This document shows positions 1 to 14,881 of a stretch of DNA of 64,000 bases, one piece after another. A model generated the notes under the pieces. The model was given only the letters and a program-made list of their open reading frames with translations, was not told where the DNA came from and made no database searches. Made by a program: the position numbers and the translations under genes. The first letter of the stretch is position 1; every line of letters begins with the position of its first letter. Source of the DNA: Otis tarda (Eukaryota; Chordata; Aves; Otidiformes; Otididae); contig CM048560.1 in assembly GCA_026413225.1 (NCBI GenBank), positions 17,349,501 to 17,413,500 on the forward strand. Reading direction: 5' to 3'.

Positions 1-3000
1 ATTGTTAAAAGTTTAGTGCTGGATGGAAGGAGAAAGAGCAGTCTTTCCCAGTAAATGCTAAATAATTTTTAGAAAGTATTAATGTAGTACATGCATGCAC
101 TTATTCTAAGTGGACCTAAATTATGTGTCGTAAAAAAATCTTAACAATGTTAAGGCTGCAAAATGAACTTTCAAGTCAGGAAATGCCAGTGTTAAGGTTG
201 CTGCTTTGAAAGCATTTGTCTGTTTCCATGAACAGTCTTTAATTACTGGATCGCATGCTGGTTTTTTTCCTACAGGACCACTGCCTTATTCACTGCACAG
301 ATGGGTTATGTTCTCCGAGTTCAAAATTTTAGCTTCATTATTTCATGTGTGGCCCTAACTTATATTGCCTGGGAAATACTCATATTCTGCTCTAATTAGA
401 AAAATTTTCACTTCCACATAGGCTTATCTGGGCTGCTCCCCACTGTCATTGCAAAATGCTTCTCAAATACTTATACATTAATTTTCATGATACCTTTGGA
501 AGCCGGAAGTTGTACGTCCATTTTACAAAGGGAGGACTGAGCCATGGCATGATTGTTATAGACTTACTCATTTTGTGTAAGGTATTTTGGCTAAGATACT
601 CAGGACCTGATTTTTCAGGATGTGTAGCAAAGTAAGTAGTAAGTTGTATGTTCTCTGGTAGAGTTCCTCTTGATTTTGGTCAGGTGTAGAATTTTTTAGC
701 ACTTCTGGAAATTACAAATTGGACACCTAGAACACAAAGGACACACTCTTTTCAGCCACTTGAGCTGTTAGTGCAGTCACAGATTGTTATAGCTAGGAAA
801 TCCAGAATAAGTTAAGAGGACATTCTCATGGTACCCAAGACTATTTACTGCAAGTTGCAAAAGCTCCCCATCACCTTCTGTTGAGCTTAGGACCTTTTAA
901 ACAAAAACTAATTCCCAAGAGAAAAACAGAAGAGATGAAAGGAATTTTCACTACCCTTAGCAACTCAAATGGGTTGAAGTGGCAAAAAAAAAGTCCATTA
1001 AAAAAGTGGAGTGTGCCCCATGAGAGGCATTCCTTTTTAACTCATGTTTTTGCCAACGTGATCTGAGGAAAAATCTGGTTTTGAACCTCTGATCTGATTG
1101 ATTGAACATTAGGATGTGAGCAAGATCTGGCTCCTGAAAGTCCTAGACTACTTCTAATGAACCTACATCGAAGCTCCAGAAGGAACTTCCGAGATCCTTT
1201 GGTAGAGCAGGAATCAGAATGAAGTTCTTATTCCTTCATCTGTTTTGAGTACGAGGCCATTTTTTTTTTCTTATGGATCATGGGAATTACATTTCTCTGA
1301 ATGAAAATAAACCAGAAGATTTGCACCAGGAGCATATTTAATATTCTCCAGTGCTACTGGGCGTTCAGTTTGCAGCATGAAGCAGATGTGACTATTAGAA
1401 TGTTAGCACCAACAGGTTTTGTGTACAGATCCCTTCCTATTGATCTCAATACATGCTAATTTTGGCATACTACTTGACACTCTCAGATTTTAGCACCGGG
1501 AACATTTCTTTAAATCAATTGCACAAACTTTTGCAGTCAGGGAATGACACTGTTATGAGTAGGAGGTTGCCAACACACAACTAGGTATATGCTTTGTTAA
1601 TGAAGAAAGAATTTTTGTAGACAGCAGACAAATCTTGAGATTTGTGAACTGTGGAGAAAAACAAGTTAGTGTATGTGTGACATGCAAAGGAAAGGGGCTG
1701 ACTCAGTGTACATCTGCAACTGAACTGTACCTGCCTGCATGGGCTCTTGGCCACAGGACTGGATGGGCCATGTTTATTATCCATCTGGAACCAGAAGCAG
1801 AGCAGACATGGTGATTCTGTATGGAGAGGAGGAGCAGACCTAGTGCCAAGAACACAACCAGTCACCTCCAGGGTAAAAGTTGTCTTCTCTACGGGCTGTG
1901 ATGTTACAGTAAAACCACATTTCCCTTTATGTTCCTTCTTTCCGTAATGTCATTCATCCTCCTGTGATGATAAAATAATAACAAAAATCATCAAGCTAAT
2001 GAAAGAAAAATTTAAAATATTAGTCAGAGTAAGACACTGTGTAGAAAATGTCAACCTGGATTTAGGGGCAGTGGAAGTGTCATGGGAAGTACTGGGCAAC
2101 CTTAACTACAGGTGATGTTGCTGGCTCCACCTGTAATGTATATTATCTAAAACTATTTAAGCAATGTTGTCCTTCACTGTCATGTTTCTTATGTTGAACT
2201 TTTTGAATAGCGAGCCTGAAAATAACAATCTGAGCTCATTAGTAGATTAGGTGCTGCAGTGAATCCATGTGTTTAGTGTTAGTTCTTGTTCTTCAGTTTG
2301 ATAGGGTTTCTTTTAGAGAGCAATTACATCTGATTGACATGTTTTTATGTGCCTCTAGCCCTGACTCCTTCTTACTAAACAATTCTACATCAAGGACAGT
2401 GACTTTTCTACTGCCATTAACTAAAATCAGGATCCAGGAGAAAAAGTTAAATACCTTTTAAGATGCAACTTGAAACAAATTATAAAATATGTATAAAGAG
2501 GAATATATTTTGGTTTCATATACTGTAGTTGTTGAAAGTCAAGTAAAAAACATAGTTTAAGGCATGGACATGCACTAAAATTAAGAAACAAATTCTGGTT
2601 TTTCTACTTCAGATAATGAGGGCCAAATCCTATCACTAAATGTGCATATAGCTTTTCTGTGTAATTTGCACTTCATCTTTCACATTAAATGATATAATTT
2701 GGTGAAGTTTTATACTAATAATGCTATTATACATCCTGAAATCCTAGTAAGTAGAAGTGACTTTTTTTTTTAATGAAACCTTTCACTGTAAAAAAATGCA
2801 TACTTGAGGATACCAAGTGTTCTTGCCCACTGAATTTTACTGTTTATGGAAAAAACCTTAATTTGAAAAGGATTAAAGGCTTAGAAAGTAAACAAACAAA
2901 AATCATTCCTCCCTTACTAAACCCACTATGACTGAATGTTTGCTTTAGTTGTAATTCGGTTTGCTATCTTGTACTTTGTGGGTTTAATTTTTTAAAATTT

Positions 3001-6000
3001 AAAATTCAGTTATGGGTTAGAATGAAGCAGAAGTCTATTCCACCCCTCTGTTTGCACCCCAGACTCAAGGGATGTATTTTTACATTGCTTGCATTCACCT
3101 CTTACAATCTGTTAGCAAAAATTATTTGGTTGAATTTGTGTTTTGATGAAGTTGACAGAATCTATCAGAATTGTCCAGTGAAGATTTTTTGCCTGAACAC
3201 AGCAAGTAAATATAAGCAAAACTTACATTTGCTCTCCTTTTAGAAATCAACGTATCTTTTTTTTTTTCCTGATGCCTGTCTTACATTTACTCTCCTTTTA
3301 TAAAACTGTGGCTCTTTTTTCCTGTCTTGGGAAGCTGCGTGACAGTTTGTGTTACGTAAATGAGCTATCTTAAGTAAGCTGTCATGCTGTAGCTTTTAAA
3401 GATATTCTGGCTGGCCAGGGAGTGGATTTTTTATTATTTGAGGGCATATTTGTGAAGCAATGAACATTTTGCTCTGTTTTGGATTCCATTTTCACCTTTC
3501 TGCTCTAAATTTGCAGAACTGCCTCTTAATTTCATGTGTCTGTTTCACAGCTAGCATATCTGGGACTTCTCTGTTCTCAGACCCTTTTGACCATGGGTTA
3601 TTCTGTTTGAACGTGAGAGCAAGTCAGAACTGGCTTACAAATTTTTCTTGTAGTGATTGGTGTGCAGAGTCTTGCTTGTATTTTCTTTGCAATTTTGTTT
3701 CCCATTTTGTGCTAATTCACTGCTGAATACCAATTCTTAGCATTGGTATCGTTGTAGGAGGTTTGGGATTATGATCAGCTTCTTTTTCAAAGGAAATGCA
3801 GCTCCACAAGGGAAGTGCAGATGAAAAATGAGGTGATAAATAGCATGGAAAAATAACCAGAAACACTCGTGCTTCTTGCTGTTGGCCCATGTTCCATGAT
3901 AAGCAAAAGCTCTGGTCTGTAGCTGTACCTGGAGAGTGTGAATGCAGATCTTCACATTATGTTTCATGCCCAGGCCTAATGAAGTGTGTTAGAGCTGGCT
4001 TCAGAACTGGAGGCATGTAAGGCTCCTAAATTTGGGATCTTATAGATAGTCCAGGTCATGTGGCTGGAGCAGACTAAATTATTGTACGTGATGTCTGTCT
4101 TGCCCTGAGGATTTCTACCCTTAATAAGGATTATTTATCCCTTGGGTTTTTTATATATATGTAAGAATATATAAGAATGCAACATAAAAATAATTTACTG
4201 GGTTTCCCAAAACCAGAAATGCCAGGTCGTATCATGCAAAGCAACAAGGGCCCTGTTAGTCATTTATGTTTTGCATTAAATTATCCTACATTACTATTTG
4301 TAGTTGTCTTAATTTAGCCAAATGTGGTTGCGCATGTAGTTTCCTTGCATTTTTCCTTAAACTAGTTGCTTTCCCACTGATTTCAGAAGCCTCTGACTTT
4401 CCTCTCCCTGCTATTACGTACGTTCTGCCACTCAGCTGTGTGCTGTGCTATAATAACGGTTGTAACTACAGAGCATGCCAGGTGTACTTTCCTTTCTGAC
4501 AACAAAAGGCCAGATGACAAAACTGTTTTGTTTCTATGCATTTTTCCCTGAAAACTTACCGTAAGAAAATTAGTTCTCTCTTGCCAAATTAATAGTGTGA
4601 TATAGCAATTAGCAAGTTCTGCCAAAATATCTGTTCCAGCTAGGGATTGCATTTGGGAGCTCTTCTATTTTTTTCCCTTAAGCACTGATCACAGAACTTA
4701 ATTAACTTTCTTTTCCATCATAAATTCCAGTGCAGGCGATGGCCACTGTGTCCTCCCCCACTCCTCCGTGTTCAGTTATGATAAATTGTCCCTTACGCAG
4801 CCAATCTGGAGGCAGGTGTCTGTATGAATCTCAGGGGTTATGCATACTGTACTATCCATGGGGCTGATTAATAATGATCTTTTCACTGAACCCTCCTTCT
4901 TTATTCTGTGTTTACGCTTCAGTGAAATAGGGAGATGTTCATGGTAGAATGAGAGGGTTCCTCCCCTCCCGATTATACTTCTCGTTTAAACTAATCTCTT
5001 TCGGAATTGATTTGCACGTGCAGGCTGCTAGGTCCATGTGTTTAACCCCTTGACCCACATGACCATTCTTGTTGTTCTATTGTAAGGACAACCTTTGCCC
5101 TGTTCCTTTTTCTCAGTACCTCCTGTATTTGTATGTGTTTGCGTCGATGTTTACTCCCCCTGCGTTTTGTCTCCCCTTATTGTCCATACTGCATTCCTGC
5201 TCAGCTCTGGCTGAACTGCCACTGCCCAACAGTTTGTGTAAAGGGTCTTGGGTTTTGTTTGTAGCCTTGCCTGTGAGGTTTTTATCCACTGTTCTTGCAA
5301 AGCACTGTGGAGGTGTGCACGTGCACTAGCCCGGGTTTAAAGAGTAAACCAAAAGGACATGGTGACGCAGAGCCATTGCTGCGATGCAATATTTGCTTCT
5401 GGGTCTGGGCCTAGCTCGCTTAAAAGCCTCCATACCGCACACTTTTGGGGTGGGAGTCTCTATACAAAACAGATCAGATGTCTTTGCATCTGAAGTGTAG
5501 GCAAGGCCTAAGTTACTTTGGAAATGAAAAGGTGCTTTCTCCCAAATCTGGTCATTAGGCATTTCTGAAAACTTCAGTTCTTCTTTATAGGGAACTCTTT
5601 TTGAGCTCTGATTACTAGACTAGAACTAGGAATTAAGCCCTCAAATTAGACAGACATATATTTTTAATTATTTTCCCTGCCTTAATATAGCATTGTATTT
5701 TTGTTTACTTTTATTTTATTTTAAAATTTTGCTGATTCTGAGCAGAAAATTCCATTGCACTGTTTGCAAAAACGCTTTTGTGTTTTCTTTATGGTGGCGA
5801 CCTTTTGGTCCTCAAATTGTGTGTGAATACAGCAAACACACAGTTTTCATTTGATGGAATTCCCCAGTGCTTTGTTGAATTTATTGTAGCTGATCACTGG
5901 GGAAAAGGTTTTGGCCGTGATTGACTCCTGTTCTTTGGTTATTTCCAGCACTAGAGAATTTGGTCTTTTCATTCACTGTCAAGCATGCTGCAGACTTGAC

Positions 6001-8088
6001 TGGGTTTGATATACTGCTCCGTCACCCTTTATTTTAATCTTTTTCTGTAATGTTTGGTCCCCAGGACCTTTGCATATTTTAGTTCTGTCCATGAAGTTAC
6101 TAATTTTTAAGTAATTTTCTTATCTTCATTTTTTTTCAGACATTGCAAAATATTTATTTCCTATTCAAGGCAGTTCTTTTTCTGTCAGATTTCTTTTTTC
6201 CTTTCTGTTCTCACCACTCATATCCAGGAGAAAATACTCAGGAAGCATGAGAGAAAAGGCAATGTGAACCTCCATATAGTCATTGTTGTTCTTGGTTCAA
6301 AACCAAAGCAATCCATAATTAAATCAAGCTCAAGTGTCTTGTCACCAGATTGCCGATGAATGTTTTAATTACTATCAGGTTCCAAAAGGGGAAGGTAAAA
6401 AAACCTACTTGAAAGAATAAACTTTGTTATCTCCTACTGCTGTATGTGTCTTCATCATATAAAGTTGTCAATTTGACTTCAGTCTTGAAAATATCCTAAT
6501 GAAATTACTTGATAACCAGTGGAGGGCTAAACTGAAGTAATATTTAAGTACAGCTTGTGATTCCTTCTGTTTTGCTAGGCAGAACGGCACTAATGAGAAA
6601 TAAGATGTTTAAACTCTCTGTGTTTTTCACTTATTATCCAGGTCTAACTACAGTTTGATTATTATCTTGCATTCAAAATAAAAGCAGGACATAGAAAAAA
6701 GTAGATGTCATGCTGAGCCCAAACATCACCAAACAAAAGGCTTCTTCATACTTAAAGGCTTCTCTCTGATGTTCAGATCAACCCTTAAAAAAGCGTAACA
6801 ACAATCAATGCCAGGGGATTTTCAGAGTTACTTTTGATAAGGACACTCTGAAGCAGGAAGTTGTGGCAGGTGGTGTTGGTGTTGTTTCCTTGTTTCAAAC
6901 AGTCGTATTCACATGCCCTGGAAATGAAAGTGAGTATTTTTCAATGGAGTAAGCTTAGCTTATTAAAAAAGATTATGAATATTTTTAAGGTGCTTCATGA
7001 TATCATACCACAATGGCATAGCAAGTGCATAAGAAAGGTGCTTTCTGTCTATTGAGGTTCTTTCTAAGGATGAAGGAATCTCATGGTCTTTTCTGACATT
7101 ATTTGTACTATATTAAGGTGGAGTAGTAATCACCAACATTTTGTTAGGAGCTTGTGCTTACAGCCTGAAAATCTTAGCAACTCTCAATAGCAATGAATTC
7201 AGTATGTGGTATATTTTTAATTGCACTTAAAAGAGCTTATTTGCTTTTATCACTTGAAAAGCCAAGGACTTATTATTTCCATTTGGATATTATAGTAGCA
7301 AGCTTTGGCTTTTGCCTCAGGTAAAAAAGAGAGCTTTGTTTATTTTTTTAGTGCTTGATGCTTTTACTGATGGCAGTATTTGAAATGCAAGGAGGAGGTT
7401 CCAGTGATTTCCACTGTGGCAATCTGTGATGGCAGTAGCTGTGAACCCACTTCTAAGAGAAATTACTATGGTCTGTGTTATTAGCTACATTGAGTGTAGT
7501 ATTGGCAGCACTAATACAATCTCAGCTATGCCTCTATATGTGTTATTAATGTTGAGATAGATCAAAATGCATTCCAGGCTGGGTTTGTACTTTTCACTTA
7601 CATACTTCTCCTGTTTATAAGAAGAGCTGGGCAATGAGCTGCACTTTCCCGTCATACTCTCACCTGGGTTTCCTTGTTCACATACGTTTTTCTCTAGCAA
7701 TTTCTTTTCCTACTGCAGAATGTCTTTAGATGAGGATACAAAGTCATTGTTAGGAATTAAAGTAGCAAGGGACTTGTTTGTTGCAATTCAGAGTAAAATT
7801 TGTTCCAGCAAGTCCGAAATTGTCTAAACTGCTAATGTATGAGTTTTTAGTGCAATGCTTTTTATTAAAACATAGCATGAAATGTGGATCATAGAGTGAA
7901 ATCTTCAGTGTGTTGGATATGAAGCTGTTTAGGTGGTGACAGGATCTTTACAAAGGAGCACAACCTGCAGCTTTATGTGAAGTCTGGGTTACGTGTTGTT
8001 CGGTATGTTATGTGGGGAGTGGATGAAAGCTGCTATGTGTAAGAGCTTACATTCATTTAGGATGAACGTAAGAAGCTGTTAATGTGCT

Positions 8089-8131
8089 CTGTAGTAAGAT
8101 AGCAGAAACACCTGTAGTAAGATAGCAGAAA
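8089..8131. repeat. Short direct duplication, 20 bp x 2
   Basis: The 20-mer CTGTAGTAAGATAGCAGAAA occurs at 8089-8108 and again at 8112-8131, a period of 23. The copies are identical, which points to a recent replication-slippage or repair duplication. Confidence 0.9.
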
Positions 8132-11100
8132 ATCTAAGCTAAGGCTAGACCAGACAGGAGCTGAGCTACATGGAGGAAGGAGTTTCACTGTGGACCAGAC
8201 GCAAAGCCAGAAATTGGGAAATTTATCCTTGCTGGAGAGGAGGAAGACAACATTTGAGTGCTATGGATGAAGGAAAGAGCAGACAGAGCCAGTATGACAG
8301 AGGCAGAGGGAGAGTGGGCGGGAAAATGAAGACATTTGTGACATGACCCTGAAAGAAAGCTAGAAGGGAGCCCTTCAGCACAGGCTAGAAAATAGCAGCA
8401 TGCTGTAGTGAGCAAGGGCTGTTTTCCCACTGTGTTCAGGGGAACAGAACATACATATTTTTTAAATTTAACAGCTTTGCATCAAAGAAGTACCTGACTC
8501 TGTCATCAAATACTCCATGTAGAAGGGAAAAGAATACATGAAACACTATTTGTTACTGCTCTGATCAAAACATAGTGTCATTTATCTCTCTCTTGGCCTG
8601 TTCCAAAGAACATATGATGCTGCTGAAGCTACCTGCTGAGGGCCTTATGGTAAATTTTTAAAGGTATTTAAGCTCCTGAAGATGTAGAGGCAGCTAGTGG
8701 ACTTTTTAAAAACACCTGGGATCCTAACTGTCTTTGTAGGCAATTAGATGCCCAGGCATTTAGAGAGGTCCTATTAAAGGACCTTTAGGGCTTCTGGTGC
8801 TTTGTAAATATGCACCCTCATCATCTCACCTGAACTGCTTTTGACTGTGGACATCCTATGGCTGGGCTCTAGTGGTGACCAATACATTGGTCTGTTCTCT
8901 CTATCGCTTATTCGCTCCAGGTGACCACAGAAACAGACCATATATTTCTGAAAAAAACAAACAGGGCTTTAAGCGGGAGCTCAACTCTTGAATGGCTTTT
9001 TAGTTTTCACAGTTCTCAAGGGTCTTAGTAGTAAAAACAAATAAAACCATGCATTCAGCTTCCCAAGTGTTGTGATGCAGGCTACCTGGGAATGATATAT
9101 ACTAGTCAGGAGTCAAATCCGGGAAGGGAGATCTTTAGCAAGGAACATCAATAAGATAAATGTAAACTGTTTCTCAATGTACTGAAACCCTGCCGTCATT
9201 AACACAATCAACATGTCAGGGTTCTGTTTGAAATGTTTGTTAGACTCCGTTCTTCTTACTTTCTAAAACTGTCTTTTGTGCAGAAGCCACTCTAGGTAAC
9301 AAGAGTCGGGTTCGGCTTTTTTACTTTCTGTATGCAGCCTCATATTGGGTTTGTATTAAGACAACTTAAAAATGGCAAATATTTATTCTTAGGATAAGTG
9401 CACAGTGTTATTTCCAGGTAGAATCTATGGGATGCAGCTCTTATAACAAATCGTATGTTTTACCCTAGACGTCTTGTAAAAGTAAGGAGTCCTCAGTATT
9501 CAAAACAGACAAAAATGGTACAATCTGGCCATGAGTGAAGGACAGCTGATCATCTTTTCAGGAATCCTTGAGTGTTTGCTTGCTCAGTAAGAGAGATAAG
9601 TCTTGTTGTTGTTACTTTTAACTGGAAGAATGCAGAATATTCTGTTGTTTCCCAAAATCCCTTTGTTAGCCCGCTCTTCTGCACACTTGTGGCATCTCAG
9701 TAATTCTGAACATGAAAAAATCCTGAAGTTATTTTCTGTGTTAATTTCAGTGGCTGCCATTTGCCATTTTGATGATATTGCCAAATTTTGAAGGTCACCC
9801 TGTTCTTAGCGGTCCCGTCAGAACAAAGTGCTAATGCTGACTTTTTTTCCCAACAATGTAGAGATTTAACTAGCACACAAGAGGAGTCCATCAAAACTTT
9901 ATCCTCCACTGAGTATTATTGCATTTGTAAAGATAATATTAATACATATTTCTAATGCTCTATGGATCATTATCTGGCAGTGGACCAATAATTGGGTATA
10001 AAACATTAACAACTAAAAAGGAATAGTGATTCCTTTGGGCTTATAATTGTTGTTCATTACAAATTGCTACCAAAATAGGACTGAGCTGATTCATAGAGAA
10101 TTAAGTAGATTTGGTTTAGTAATGTTTTCAGGTTTCTGAATAAATTATGAATGCATCTTGACTGTTAGAAGGAGCCACTGACATTATGAAAGAGTAATGA
10201 ACAGATCCGCAAGAGAAAAACAGCCTCAGCTGATCATCCTGTTCAAAACCTATTAAGGTCTGATGAAATGAGAGGACTTTTTCCTTCCGTGTATAGATGT
10301 GCAACAAGTCATAAGTTGTGGACTTTAATAATATATTTTCTTCACAAGCAATAACACAGCAATTAGGAAGTGCTCACTGAGGTAGAAATAATGGTAACTG
10401 CTGCGCAGATTAGCTTTGCTAAAGGGAGCTCTCAGACATACAGTAAAACAACATATTCCAGGTTCCTGTTGGTGTGTAATTTCTACTTTATTTACTTATC
10501 ATCTCAGTTAAAGAGGACTCCTGGCAGTAATGAGGCTACATAAATGCACATATAATACTATAAGATGTTACAAATTATATAAAAGATAAATCTAATGATT
10601 ACCTATTATAATGACAGTGCAATCACTAGGGAAATTGTACAGTTCTGAGAAGCTCATGGCTGGCAAAAATGCCGCTGCACAGTGTATTCATTATTTCTGA
10701 GCTTTTGCTTCGGCATGGCTGTTGGTAAAGAGATATGTAATTCACTTGGAAGGGAGCTGCTAAACACAATGGCTCACAAATCTTTAGTACAGTAATACTT
10801 AGAGGTACTGTGCTAAGTATGAAAATAACAAGCCTGAAAACTTGGAGGGGTTTTCTTGCTGGAAATTTAGAGTATTTGTTACCACTGTGGTAAAAATGAG
10901 GATAACATGACTGCCAAAATGAACCTCTTATACGTTAACTGCCTTAAAAATAGACATGCAAAAAATGCCACATACTGCACGTTTTGTCGCAAGCAGGTAT
11001 GGTCAGGTCCGTCAGTGCTAACTCAGGGAAATGGATATTGGTGTCTCTGAGCCCCAGAAGAGTTTTAATCTTTAAAATCTTCAAGGCCTCTGACTCTGAT

Positions 11101-11251
11101 GCCTCTGATGTAGAACATTAAAAAAATGTCAAACAGAATTTAGTAATAGATTAAGCATAGAACGTTTAGAATATGTGCTTACAGTAAAATAGCAAATGTT
11201 AATTAAAATCAATTATAATTAAAAAGCACTTTAGAAGTGTCAAGCTTTTGG

Positions 11252-11266
11252 TTTTTTTTTTTTTTT
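11252..11266. repeat. Poly(T) run, 15 bases
   Basis: Uninterrupted T tract in AT-rich DNA. There is no adjoining retrocopy body that I can recognise. Confidence 0.85.
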
Positions 11267-12407
11267 ATGTTGGGTGATTGTCCCCAAATCCTACCCCTCC
11301 TCCTGTGAGGATGTTTACAGGATTGTATATGTGATGTTGGATGCAAAGGCACTGTAGGAGATCTGTTACACAGAGGGGTAAGAAGGCATTAGAGGCATTC
11401 TGTGCTGAATAAGTTATGATATTTGTGTAAGTGAAGTATGTGAAAGAGAGTCAACACTAAGATTTTACTAAACAAGTGACTAAAGTTAAGCTGTTAAATT
11501 CTCTTTAACAGCTGAGCACTTAATATTTTAAATCTAAATGCTTACTAATTTAGGAAACTAAATACGAATTTATTAACTGTAGCCATGTTGTGCTGTGCAA
11601 TATCAGCCTTGAAGAAGACATAGTGATTTGTGGTGGTTTTTTTTTAAGATAGAACAAAGGGGATATCGGCTCTTTCAGTACTGGTAGATTGTAGTGAAGT
11701 GTAGACTAGAAGTGGGTGTAGACTCCATGGACATTTTTGAGTAAGCTCTGAAAATGAATGGCAGAGAGGATGGAGATGGTGTGGTCATACGCTCTGCTTT
11801 ATGTGGTAATGCTGCAGAGGTGCAAACTGGAGCTGGAATGGAAGGTGGCAGCAGGATAGGAGTCTTGTAGTCTATGAGAGGATATGAATGGGAAATAGTA
11901 AACATTTGATTTTTGTGGTTGGTATGTTACAGACTTGCAGAAACACTTGATGGAAGAGAAAGGGAATGAAAGTCAATGATGACACAAGCGTTATGAGGAG
12001 TGGCAGGGACTGGCCTCTTGGAGCTGAAGAGGGAGATGAATAAGACACATTTGTATTTGAGATTACTCTTTTTATCCAGGAAAAGTATTTACGTCTCCAA
12101 GATATTTGTCTGACAATGAGTTATTTTCTACCATCCTTGTCCTCCGCTGGAAGGTCTAGATTGGGACTAGCTTTTTTCCTTCTCTTTTTCCCCTCTCCAC
12201 AAGTACTTTTACAATGAAGGGCACAAAAATAGTGTCCTTTATGGAGATAGCTAAGAGCAACTGAAATCTATCACAAGAGAAATTTCTGGAGAGTAAAATG
12301 AAGGCACTAGTTAACAGGCAGCAAGACTCATAAGAGCAGAATTTTTAAGGTAATGAGCAATTGAGTAAACTGCCTAATTTTTGTCTAATAAAGATGTCTA
12401 TATTCAG

Positions 12408-12624
12408 TTACTTTGAAGAAGTGTATGTGTTGTTAAAGGGTATGGCTTGCAGTCGTTCAATGTCACGTTTTGTTAGGTCTTGCATTGTGTTTGCATGTTT
12501 GATTCCCAGAGTTGACTGAAACGGCGTACTCCTCTCATTCCCCAGTCCCAGTACTTTGAGATTTGCTTCAAACTGGTCAACAGTCATCAAGGGAAAGATG
12601 GACGGCTGATATGGCCGTGTCAGC
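12408..12624 (-). CDS. Model A, terminal coding exon
   Basis: One partial codon then 71 sense codons ending TAA. It opens LTRPYQPSIFPLM and closes IPFNNTYTSSK, with an acidic-basic patch QDLTKRDIERLQ near the end. It is polar, helix-prone and cytoplasmic-looking. The chosen acceptor (AG at 12625-12626) gives the phase needed by the upstream exon and makes a Trp codon across the joint. It lacks a pyrimidine tract, however, and the same frame stays open up to 12674, so the 5' edge is uncertain. About six CpGs in 217 bases and a balanced amino-acid make-up favour real coding. Protein family not recognised. Confidence 0.45.
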
Positions 12625-13215
12625 CTGTTTTCCTCAGGAGCTTCCATTTCTGTTTGCATGATGCAGACATACATTTATTACTGAAATACCCATTTCAAAT
12701 GTTCTTTCCTTGGGCCAGGATTTAATTACTGCTTTAAAAGATGCAGGAACCCCACCTTCCTTAACCAGTCACTCTTGTAGTATCTTTAGTGTCTCTACAA
12801 GATTATATCAATGTCAAGAACAGTAAGCCAATTTTTATATGACAGCCAGAAACATTTCCAGCAGCTCTTGGTAAGTGGTGAAGTCTCAAACGAAATGGCA
12901 TAGAAGACTCCCTGGCTGCTTCCCTGCAGTGACAGTCATGTGATTGCCAGCTCCTGGCTGAAGCGAAGAAGATGCTCTCCTGACTTCCACACCAAGTTTT
13001 GCTTGGTTTGTGAGGTATAAACGAATGGTTTGGAGCTGTACTGTCACAAAATGTATGCCTTCAATAAGGCGTGACAGCTTGCCAGTACTGTAAGCTATAG
13101 ATTACACCAGCACACTGTGCCTGACTCGGTCCCTCTGTGCTAAATCGTGGCAGGATCTGAAATGCACTGTTCCATGAAAAAGAATAGAGGGAGCCAAAAT
13201 ATCTGTGCACACAGG

Positions 13216-13231
13216 TATATGCATGCATATA
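13216..13231. repeat. 16-bp perfect palindrome
   Basis: TATATGCATGCATATA reads the same on both strands. It is probably a chance AT-rich palindrome; no function is visible. Confidence 0.8.
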
Positions 13232-13339
13232 GCAAAAAATTATAAGTCATTTGGAGACTCTAACAATGCCTGCTGAATCCCCTGGGAATAAGTTTTTACC
13301 TGGTTAGTATTCCAAGGCAAATGACAGACACGCAGTCAC

Positions 13340-13424
13340 TTAGGACATTTACAGCTACACCAGACAAAACACCTCAGCATTTTAGGAGAGTATACAGCTA
13401 CACCAGACAAAACACCTCAGCATT
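13340..13424. repeat. Tandem duplication of a ~43-bp unit
   Basis: A 32-base block (starts TACAGCTACACC, ends CTCAGCATT) is identical at 13350-13381 and 13393-13424. The bases before each copy also match loosely (TTAGGAC and TTAGGAG), so the duplicated unit is about 43 bp. It lies inside the last intron of model A. Confidence 0.92.
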
Positions 13425-14881
13425 CCTGGCAGAGGAATGTTATGAATGACCGTTAATTCCTGTGCATCTATAAGATAAATTCAGTGAGTTTCTGCTCAAC
13501 ACAGATATACCTCAGTTTGTAAAATCACTATTCACATTTTAGATTCTCCCTTCTTATTGTTTTTCAAGATCAAAGCCGTAAGATGCAAGAGGCAATAAAT
13601 GCATTTGTGTAAGTAGTTCTTTTTTAAAAGTTGAGGAATAACTCACGTTGTATAAATGATGTAGCATAATTGTTGCATTTAAATGTTACATTACACTTAT
13701 GTTTACATTAATACTTAATAGGTCTGATTTTTTTTCCTTCTGAAAATGTAATTGGAAACAATATTTTCCCTCTTATTCTAATTAAAATATTTTAATAAAT
13801 GTTTATTTAGATACTATGTCATGGAAGGTTGCAGCCTTGGCTGCCTAATGTAATGTAAAAATCAATTAGATACAGAAAAATATCTGGTTTTAATTTACAA
13901 AGACTAGATAGCTGCCTTATCGCTGCTGGGTAGCAATATCCGTAACATTTTATATATTAAAATAGTAATGATTAGTATTAATCTTGGACATGCTATACTA
14001 TTTACCTATTCATATATTCAAAGGTAATCTGTTTCCTTGAATGCAGCTTTTGAGTTGCCATATTGTCTCATTTCTTTACCACAACGTCTTCTACAGTGGT
14101 TTGAAAGCAATTTCTAACATGCATCGTACACTCCAGCTTTATTTGTCTCTTGCAGAGATCAGCATGCAAACATTGCTGCATATGTAAGACTTGTAACTAA
14201 TTGCAATGCAAAAATTTGAACATTGTATAGCAATTAATAATATCTCTGGTAGTGTAAGTGTGTTTCTTTCTCCCCATACACTCTTCCTCCATGCCCCCCC
14301 AACCATAAATCGTTTCCAACCTGTCAGAATGGATCTGTGCTGGCAAAGAAACAAGGGTAATGTTTCAATTTTCTCCATCTGGTAAGATATTTTCTGTTAT
14401 TTTTTTTCTCCTTCTCTGTAGTTACTGAATTTACGTAAAAAAACTGTGTATTTTAGACTAATAAGATTCCCTGAAATAGAGTGGAGGAAGCATGACCTGT
14501 CTCCCACTAAATCCGAGGTTGTGTGAGACAGGGTAAATTCTGTCATGTTAGTATTATTGAGGGGTGTAGCTGAGGACCAGGCCGCCTTCCTGCACCTCCA
14601 ACGCAAAGGGAAGGATGCCAGTATGCTGGCAGGGAGGCTGGGGTTGTGGCCGCAGGCCTGTGAGTCACTGTACTCTGCGCACATCATTCCGTTCTTATCA
14701 GTGTACAAAATCAATTAAAAATGAATTACAAGAAAACGCTTCTTTCTTTTCCTAAATATCAGTCATTCCAGCATCTGGGCTTTCGCATCCATGTTTTTTT
14801 ACTTCATTTATGTTAAGTATATTATTAATTACTTTTAAAAAATAGTTCTGCATAGGAAAAAGCAATATCCTCTCTGAGTAC

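Larger units (their letters stand above)
1..12300. other. Non-coding DNA, no supported gene
   Basis: AT-rich, stop-rich sequence on both strands. Open frames are short (under about 95 codons) and lack paired splice sites with a continuing frame. Apart from the duplication near 8.1 kb and a 15-base T run near 11.26 kb, I see nothing structured. If gene model A is real, part of 11.5-12.4 kb is its 3' untranslated region: a minus-strand AATAAA (TTTATT on the plus strand) lies at about 11.57 kb. Confidence 0.5.

Noticed and set aside
14397..14714. Minus-strand 105-codon frame, GC-richer than its neighbours
   Set aside because: Coding-like, but no acceptor/donor choice links it in phase to the exons at 14882 and 12624.
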